Virus record (IMG/VR): IMGVR_UViG_3300028173_000007 | Location: 25,588 to 89,587 of that record | DNA length: 64,000 nt | DNA from: a virus | Reading direction: 5' to 3' (one strand) | Part shown: positions 59,456 to 64,000 of the stretch, piece after piece | Layout of the letters: each line of letters starts with the position of its first letter | Numbering within the stretch: position 1 is the first letter of the stretch | Notes under the pieces: model-generated | Database searches by the model: none | Told to the model about the DNA's origin: nothing | What the model saw: the letters and a program-made list of their open reading frames with translations, nothing else | Translations under genes and position numbers: made by a program

Positions 59456-59931
59456 AGCCACACCTCGACCATGCCGCGCTCGCCGGGCGCGGGGAGCTCC
59501 ACGCGGTAGCCGGCGGCGCGCGCCTCGCGGGCGCGGCTGGCGATGATCCGGTCGGCCAGGTCTCGCGCTTCGCCCTCGGGGAAGCGCGCCCGCAGGCCCC
59601 GAAGTTTGATGAACATTCGGGAGACGGCCAGGGCGAGGCCGGCCGCGGCGACGGGAACGGGCGTCTGAGAGCGCCCCACGGTCGAGCCGGCCAGTATGCG
59701 CGTGTCGAGGATATCGAGCACGGGGAGAAGCTCGTCGAAGGCCGCCGCCCAGGTGTCCTCGTGGGGCTCGTGGGTGGTGTCGCCGGCGACGGCCTGCACC
59801 TCCCCGGTGGAAACGAGGTAGGCCGCCACGTCGGCGGCCAGGTGCGCCGGCGGCGCCGTCGCGAGGATGATGCGCGCCGCGGCGAGGTCGAGCAGGTCGG
59901 GCAGGTCGGGCAGGTCGGGCCCCGAACTCAC
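59452..59931 (-). CDS. Protein of unknown function with PDL repeats
   Basis: A 159-residue protein; GTG 59931 overlaps the preceding stop. It starts with PDLPDLPDLLDL, encoded by 9-bp repeats, followed by helices (RIILATAPPAHLAADVAAYLV; DTWAAAFDELLPVLDILDTRI). No family recognised. Confidence 0.5.
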   Translation of the reverse strand: MSSGPDLPDLPDLLDLAAARIILATAPPAHLAADVAAYLVSTGEVQAVAGDTTHEPHEDTWAAAFDELLPVLDILDTRILAGSTVGRSQTPVPVAAAGLALAVSRMFIKLRGLRARFPEGEARDLADRIIASRAREARAAGYRVELPAPGERGMVEVWL

Positions 59932-60620
59932 GACCCCGACCCCGCGGCGTGAGCTCGGCGGCAGGACGCGCACGCGCCCGTTGAGGGCTTCGAGCACGCG
60001 CCGCAGATCCCGCCCAGGCCCTCGGGCTGGGCGCCGTCGTCGGTGACGATGCCGCACTCGTCGAAACGCCACATGCGCCCGGCGTAGACCACGACGGCCA
60101 GGCCGGGAGTGCCGCGAGCAGTCCGAAGGGCCTCGCCCAGATCCAAGCCGACCCAGGTCTTGCGCATGGTCGAGTCGGTCCCGAGCACCCACACGGCCGC
60201 GGGGCTCTCGGGGCTCCCGCCCACGTCGTAGAGCGCCGCGACGGCCTGCTCAGCCGTGCGCGCCGCGTTGCCGTCCGTCCACCACGCCGCGGCGTGGTCC
60301 TCGGCCGCGTGGGCCGGGATGATGCCGAAGGGGCCGCCGGCGGCCCACTGTGAGTGGCCGGCGGGGTCGATGGTGCGGAGGTTGTCGAGGATGCGCCCGA
60401 GCGTCTCGGGGGAGGGGTGGGCGTCGGCGTCGCAGGACGAGCAGACGACGTGCGCGGGCCCGTTGGGGCCCGGCACCCATCCCCCGTCGCCGGGGTGGCC
60501 GCAGGCCCAACAGTCGTGCTCGGGGACCTCGTGGTCGCACGCGCCCGAGGTCCCGCACACGCCGCAGCGTGGCTCGGGGGGCTCGGTGAGGTAGCGGTCA
60601 AGGTCGGATTTGAAACTCAC
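59928..60620 (-). CDS. Multi-zinc-finger protein
   Basis: A 230-residue protein; GTG 60620 overlaps the preceding stop. The first 70 residues contain CGVCGTSGACDHEVPEHDCWACGH and VVCSSCDADAH, and the C-terminus has ICGACSKPSTGACASCRR. The middle is alpha/beta (AVWVLGTDSTMRKTWVGLDLGEAL; AVVVYAGRMWRFDECG). Role unknown; possibly nucleic-acid binding or host take-over. Confidence 0.55.
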   Translation of the reverse strand: MSFKSDLDRYLTEPPEPRCGVCGTSGACDHEVPEHDCWACGHPGDGGWVPGPNGPAHVVCSSCDADAHPSPETLGRILDNLRTIDPAGHSQWAAGGPFGIIPAHAAEDHAAAWWTDGNAARTAEQAVAALYDVGGSPESPAAVWVLGTDSTMRKTWVGLDLGEALRTARGTPGLAVVVYAGRMWRFDECGIVTDDGAQPEGLGGICGACSKPSTGACASCRRAHAAGSGS

Positions 60621-61144
60621 GAGCAGGTCTCCTTTGCAGTGTCCAGGGCGCCGAGTTTGGCGGCCGCGCCCGAGAAGAACAGGCGCGCGGCGCGGGTCGC
60701 CTCGACCCGAGCCGAGGCCCGCCCGCCCTTGACGCGGCCCTCGGCCACGACGATCCCCCCGACGCTCACGGTCCAGGGGTTGAGGCCCGCGCCGTCGTCC
60801 AGCCGGGCGAGGTCAATCGAATTGAACCGGACGAAGGCCGCCGAGGGCACCCACCGGCCGCCGGGCACGGTCCAAGGGGTGACGGTGAGGCCCGGCGCCG
60901 CGTCGCGCGCCACGCCGGCCGCGACCGTCCACTGTGCCGCGTTCACGTCGCAGAGGTTCGCGGCTTCGTCGAGGGCCAAGCACACGTTGTGCGCTTCGAG
61001 GTCGTCGCCACGTCGCAGGACCGTCCCCAGGCTGCGCAGGAAGTCGGCCAGGTGGGCGGCCCGTGGCTTGCCGGTGGTGGGCTCCATGAGCCCGAGCGAG
61101 CGCCCGTGGCGCAGGTTGTGGAGGATCGCGGTGTAGACGCTCAC
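60617..61144 (-). CDS. Protein of unknown function
   Basis: A 175-residue protein; GTG 61144 overlaps the preceding stop. Helical N-terminal half (VYTAILHNLRHGRSLGLM; HLADFLRSLGTVLRRGDDLEAHNVCLALDEAANL), beta-rich C-terminal half. No motif recognised. Confidence 0.5.
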   Translation of the reverse strand: MSVYTAILHNLRHGRSLGLMEPTTGKPRAAHLADFLRSLGTVLRRGDDLEAHNVCLALDEAANLCDVNAAQWTVAAGVARDAAPGLTVTPWTVPGGRWVPSAAFVRFNSIDLARLDDGAGLNPWTVSVGGIVVAEGRVKGGRASARVEATRAARLFFSGAAAKLGALDTAKETCS

Positions 61145-61728
61145 AGCACCCCCCCGCACTTGGGGCAGGGCTCGTCCGCCGGGAACGTCGGGCCGTCGTC
61201 GCAGGGGACCCACCCGGTGCTCTCGCAGCGGTCGCACCCGACCCGCTGGCGGGCGGCGGCCACGGCGGCGGCCGAGACGGCGCCGGTGCGGATCAGGATG
61301 GCGAGCACCTCCGCGGCTTCGAGGGGGAGCCGATGGGGCACCCCTCGGGCGAGGTCGTCGGGGTCGGGGCTGATCCAGGCGCGCGACGACGGCGTGAGCG
61401 TCACCAGCCGTGCTCGGCGCTCGCCCATGAAGCCGCCCGAGGTGGGGCAGAACCACCGGGCGGTGACCTCCTGCACGAATTGACCGCGGGCGCGGAGCTC
61501 CGAGCCGTCGGAGAAGGTCGCGAAGCGCACGCGGTGGAACTCGTCGGCGTCGGCGGCGAGGTCGCCGCCAGCGGACACGCACTCCAGCGCGACGCCCGGC
61601 CGGTCGATGGTGCCGGGGCTCATGGCGCCCAAGGTGAGCGCGGCGCTGACGACGCCCTCCCAGGTGGCGTCACCGCCGGACTGGACGAACAGGTCGAGGG
61701 CCCCGAGGGCCTGGGGTGTGCGGCTCAT
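61141..61728 (-). CDS. Protein of unknown function with C-terminal zinc ribbon
   Basis: A 195-residue protein, ATG 61728. The last 30 residues carry VGCDRCESTGWVPCDDG and PCPKCGGVL, a DnaJ-like zinc-ribbon pattern. The N-terminal part is mixed alpha/beta. No family recognised beyond the ribbon. Confidence 0.5.
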   Translation of the reverse strand: MSRTPQALGALDLFVQSGGDATWEGVVSAALTLGAMSPGTIDRPGVALECVSAGGDLAADADEFHRVRFATFSDGSELRARGQFVQEVTARWFCPTSGGFMGERRARLVTLTPSSRAWISPDPDDLARGVPHRLPLEAAEVLAILIRTGAVSAAAVAAARQRVGCDRCESTGWVPCDDGPTFPADEPCPKCGGVL

Positions 61729-62126
61729 TCCTGCCCCCCGATGGCGGCGAGGTTCGCGTCGCGGTAGGCCTCGGCGCCGGCGTGCCAGTCGTCGGCCGTG
61801 AGCTCACCGGCCGGGATGCCGAGCTCCAGGCGGACGAACTCGTCGGTGTTCGCGCTCCCGCCCATCGCGTCGAGGTTCGCGCGCTTGGCGAAGGCCTCGC
61901 GGACCTCGCACCGGAACAGATCGCCGGCGAGCTTGTCGAGCTCGCGCAGGGCCACGGCCAGGCCGGCCGCGGTGACCTCGGGCTCGGGCCGGGGGGCCCG
62001 CGGGAGAAGGTGCCCGCTCTCGGCCGCGATGGTGACGCGGTAGGCGCCGGCGTCCACCTGCACCACGAGCGACCCGCCCAGGTGGGCGAGATCTCGGGCG
62101 ATGGCGGGGAAGTCGGAGAGGTTCAT
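61725..62126 (-). CDS. Protein of unknown function
   Basis: A 133-residue protein, ATG 62126. Alpha/beta sequence (SDFPAIARDLAHLGGSLVVQVDAG; LAVALRELDKLAGDLFRCEV) and an acidic C-terminus (LTADDWHAGAEAYRDANLAAIG). Overlaps neighbours by four bases on both sides. Confidence 0.5.
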   Translation of the reverse strand: MNLSDFPAIARDLAHLGGSLVVQVDAGAYRVTIAAESGHLLPRAPRPEPEVTAAGLAVALRELDKLAGDLFRCEVREAFAKRANLDAMGGSANTDEFVRLELGIPAGELTADDWHAGAEAYRDANLAAIGGQE

Positions 62127-62890
62127 GCGTGGGGCTCCTGGGGGTCGGGGTCGTCGTTCATGGCGGCGGCCGCCGCCATGGCCTCCGCGCAGGTGGCGAG
62201 GGCGGGCTCGCTTCCGAACAAGGCCGCATCGCAGGCGCGAAGCATGGCGTCGTCGCCGGCCGCGACGGCCTCCGCGCGAAGGGCGAGGACCTGGGCGTCG
62301 GTGATCACGGCGAGGGTGGGGGCGTCGGTCACGTCGGCGGGGAACCAGTCGACGCAGAAGGCGCCGGCCGGGAGGGCCTCGACGGTGCCGTCGTAGGTGG
62401 TGCGCCCTTCGGCCACCGTCCATGTGCAGACGCTACCGCCGGGGTCGGCGGCGCGGTCTTCGTCGAGGTCTTCGCCGAAGCCCTCCGCGCAGAAGCGGGG
62501 CGCGGCGTGCCACGCATGGACCGCGGCCGCGGCCGAGGGGAGGACATCGCCCGAGACGCCGCAGCCGCAGGTCACGGCGTAGCCGCCGGTTTCGGCCGCC
62601 ACGTTGACGGGCTGGCCGCAGCACGCGCGGGCGGCGTAGACGACCTGGGCGCGGGGGGCGGGCTCGCCGTCGAGGGCCTTCGCGGCCCCGGCGAGGTTCC
62701 ACGCGGCGATGGCCTCGCGGGCGCCGGCCCAGGTCCCGTCGCCGGGCTCGGCCCAGGGGCCCCGGATGCCGCAGAAGGCGCAGCAGACGGCCTCGCGGCG
62801 GTTCTTCCGCTCGACGCCGATCTGGCGGCTCCCGCAGTAGCCGCAGAGGGCCGCGGCGCTCATGGAGGGGTGAAGGGGGGCGGTGGACAT
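62123..62890 (-). CDS. Double Lar-like zinc-ribbon protein, possible anti-restriction
   Basis: A 255-residue protein, ATG 62890 behind GGAG. Residues about 15-65 (LCGYCGSRQIGVERKNRREAV, CCAFCGIRGPW, AIAAWN) match the pattern of phage/prophage Lar restriction-alleviation proteins: CxxCGS, second CxxC, then a terminal AW. A second, degenerate copy follows near residues 90-130 (ACCGQPVNVAAE ... CGCGVSGD ... AVHAWH). The rest is Ala-rich alpha/beta. Lar proteins stimulate modification by type I restriction systems; most family members are untested. Confidence 0.5.
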   Translation of the reverse strand: MSTAPLHPSMSAAALCGYCGSRQIGVERKNRREAVCCAFCGIRGPWAEPGDGTWAGAREAIAAWNLAGAAKALDGEPAPRAQVVYAARACCGQPVNVAAETGGYAVTCGCGVSGDVLPSAAAAVHAWHAAPRFCAEGFGEDLDEDRAADPGGSVCTWTVAEGRTTYDGTVEALPAGAFCVDWFPADVTDAPTLAVITDAQVLALRAEAVAAGDDAMLRACDAALFGSEPALATCAEAMAAAAAMNDDPDPQEPHA

Positions 62891-62899
62891 CGGGAGCTC

Positions 62900-63148
62900 C
62901 TATCGGGCGCGGTTCGAGCAGGTGGCGACGGCGCGGAGGTCGGCGCGGAGGTTGAAGTCGTCGTCGGGGTCGAGGACCACGGCGGCGCGCAGGATGGCGC
63001 GAGCCTCCGAGGTCATGGCCGCGTAGGTCCGGCCGTGCATCTTCTCGCGGCGGCGGCGGGCGGTGGCGCGCACGTCGTCGGCGGCGTGCTGGGCGATCAA
63101 GCGGTCGGCGCGCTTGAGGTGGGTTGGGAAGATGGCAGGCCAGGGCAT
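62900..63148 (-). CDS. Small basic protein, first gene of leftward operon
   Basis: An 82-residue protein, ATG 63148 with GGAG seven bases upstream. It is helical and basic (LIAQHAADDVRATARRRREKMHG) with an acidic middle (VLDPDDDFNLRADL). Being first behind the strong promoter, it is probably made early. No family recognised. Confidence 0.55.
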   Translation of the reverse strand: MPWPAIFPTHLKRADRLIAQHAADDVRATARRRREKMHGRTYAAMTSEARAILRAAVVLDPDDDFNLRADLRAVATCSNRAR

Positions 63149-63163
63149 GTTCAGACTCCAGTC

Positions 63164-63180
63164 GCCCCACCTGACGGGGC
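63164..63180 (-). promoter_or_regulatory. 5' leader hairpin of leftward operon
   Basis: GCCCC-N7-GGGGC lies at the predicted 5' end of the transcript (start near 63181, seven bases from the -10). A hairpin at the very 5' end usually protects mRNA from decay. Confidence 0.45.
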
Positions 63181-63187
63181 ACCTCTG

Positions 63188-63216
63188 CTTATACGGACAC
63201 CCGTTCGTATGTGCAA
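63188..63216 (-). promoter_or_regulatory. Leftward promoter with operator in the spacer
   Basis: Read on the minus strand: -35 TTGCAC (63216-63211), 17-base spacer, -10 TATAAG (63193-63188). The spacer and the first -10 bases contain the dyad ATACG-N-AC-N4-GT-N-CGTAT (63191-63210), exactly where a repressor would block RNA polymerase. The site is shared with 37067-37085. Confidence 0.7.
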
Positions 63217-63231
63217 CCCAAAGTTACACAT
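63209..63231. promoter_or_regulatory. Second dyad overlapping the -35 region
   Basis: ATGTGCAAC-CCAAA-GTTACACAT has arms matching at 8 of 9 positions. It overlaps the -35 box of the leftward promoter and lies between the divergent genes, so it is a likely binding site for another regulator or an activator. Confidence 0.5.
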
Positions 63232-63296
63232 GCCGGCAAAAGCGAGCTCCCACGGGGTTTTCCGGCCGTGTATGCTCGTCGCCTCGGTGGCGACAC

Positions 63297-63458
63297 CTCA
63301 AGCTCGCGGCAGACCTGCTCGCCGCGCATGGTGAGCACGCCCGCGTCTGGTTGCTCGGCGAGGGATTTCGACTCGACCCGAGCCTGCGCCGCAATGTCGA
63401 CGAGGCGCTGCGGCTGGCGGGCGTGCCCGAGGTCGTGACGCCCGACCTGTTCGATTGA
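63297..63458 (+). CDS. Reading frame without a normal start
   Basis: A protein-like frame (KLAADLLAAHGEHARVWLLGEGF ... LRLAGVPEVVTPDLFD) runs to 63458 with no ATG or GTG between the divergent promoter and its helical core; CTG 63315 and TTG about 63351 are the only near candidates. The upstream 65 bases hold a small hairpin (GTCGCC/GGCGAC, 63278-63294). It may be expressed from a rare start, by frameshift from the ATG at 63230, or be a remnant. Confidence 0.3.
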   Translation, partial: LKLAADLLAAHGEHARVWLLGEGFRLDPSLRRNVDEALRLAGVPEVVTPDLFD

Positions 63459-63488
63459 CACGCGGGCGAGCCCGCTGGGGAGATGATG

Positions 63489-64000
63489 ATGAGGTCCTTT
63501 CTGGTCGGGGTGCTGCTTGTGCTCTGCTTGCCGCTCGGCGGCGCGACGATGTGCGACACCGACTCTGACGTGCCGATGCCGTGCGCGCAGGCTGACGGCG
63601 GCGTGTGCGCCTCGCCGTGGTACGTCAATCGCGCGCTCGGCGTGGTCCGCAACGACGACAACAAGCCCATCCTCGCGCTGAACGTCTACTGGCAGAACGA
63701 GCCCGCAGGCGCGGCGCTGACGGTCAACGGGGTCGTGTTGCAATGCCAGTTCACGCCGGGGTCGCGGTCGTTCCCCTGCGCGGGCGGGACGTGGACGGTC
63801 ACCGTCGAGGCGGCTGACGAGATCGTGGTCAAGTTCCACCCCTACAGCGGGACACCCGGCAACGGGACCGCGCTCTACTACAAATTCAGCGGCGACTCGT
63901 CCATTCCGGCCGGGCTCAAGCAGCCGAGCCAAATCGGGACCCTCGGTGAGTACGACTGGCGCGACCAGCGCACGGGCACAGGCCGCGACCATCACGCCGA
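63489..64000 (+). CDS. Secreted protein, 3' partial
   Basis: The first 170 residues of a gene cut by the right edge. Three in-frame ATGs stand in a row (63483, 63486, 63489); the third has the best spacing (six bases) from GGGGAG. A signal peptide is clear (MRSFLVGVLLVLCLPLGGATM), then a Cys-containing, beta-rich mature part (LALNVYWQNEPAGAALTVNGVV, CAGGTWTVTVEAADEIVVKF). It may be an exported phage protein acting in the envelope, or a virion protein. No family recognised. Confidence 0.55.
   Translation, partial: MRSFLVGVLLVLCLPLGGATMCDTDSDVPMPCAQADGGVCASPWYVNRALGVVRNDDNKPILALNVYWQNEPAGAALTVNGVVLQCQFTPGSRSFPCAGGTWTVTVEAADEIVVKFHPYSGTPGNGTALYYKFSGDSSIPAGLKQPSQIGTLGEYDWRDQRTGTGRDHHA

Noticed and set aside
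63230-63334. A 34-codon ORF from ATG 63230.
   Set aside because: Weak ribosome context and Arg/Ala composition of a shadow frame; kept only as a possible leader in the findings.
1-64000. Search for integrase, transposase, tRNA genes and attachment repeats.
   Set aside because: None recognised; the XRE regulator alone is not evidence for a temperate phage.

Overview
The window is one continuous stretch of a tailed-phage genome with a contractile tail (myovirus morphology). It is very G+C-rich and almost fully coding. Most genes start with GTG or ATG and overlap the previous stop by four bases. No integrase, transposase, tRNA, CRISPR array or host gene was recognised. A nested Rz/Rz1-type spanin pair with a lipobox points to a Gram-negative host, and the base composition points to a high-G+C one. 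The left edge cuts a very long gene (the portal gene is presumably outside the window) and the right edge cuts a secreted-protein gene, so this is not the whole genome.

Layout, left to right. 1-11 kb is the head: a giant multidomain protein with a sliding-clamp-like C-terminus, a Com-like zinc protein, prohead protease, scaffold candidate, major capsid protein and small head proteins. 11-18.7 kb holds a large fibre protein and head-tail connector or neck proteins. 18.7-36 kb is the contractile tail: sheath, tube, two chaperone frames, tape measure, hub, spike, LysM/gp25-like baseplate protein, baseplate J, and fibre/spike proteins with a beta-helix. At 36.1-37.0 kb a short leftward cassette encodes a tiny membrane protein, a phosphoreceiver (REC) protein and a small unknown. 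37.1-39.4 kb is lysis: cysteine-peptidase endolysin, LLH-like holin, nested spanins and one more membrane protein.

39.4-45.7 kb runs leftward: XRE-type regulator, probable single-strand annealing protein, SbcD/gp47-like nuclease, SbcC/gp46-like ATPase and small genes. A divergent promoter/operator region at 45.65-45.74 kb separates it from a rightward replication block: a lambda-O-like initiator with four 17-bp iteron-like repeats inside the gene, a DnaC-like loader, a SleB-like hydrolase, a VRR-NUC nuclease and a Dam-type methylase. After a 330-bp non-coding cluster of inverted repeats, two of which match the iterons, comes a run of small genes from a probable small terminase to the large terminase at 56.3-58.4 kb. 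58.4-63.1 kb is a nine-gene leftward operon of unknown and zinc-binding proteins behind a good promoter whose spacer holds a palindromic operator.

Replication looks host-dependent: an initiator and a helicase loader are present, but no phage polymerase or helicase was seen. The leftward recombination genes would feed concatemer formation and terminase packaging.

The most unusual signals are the clamp-like domain on a structural protein; the REC/membrane-peptide cassette; iterons shared between the initiator gene and a distant intergenic region; two covarying hairpins sitting directly on start codons; a repressor-like site shared by two distant promoter regions; and a window-wide excess of GAGCTC with apparent absence of CAGCTG, CAGCTC and GAGCTG.
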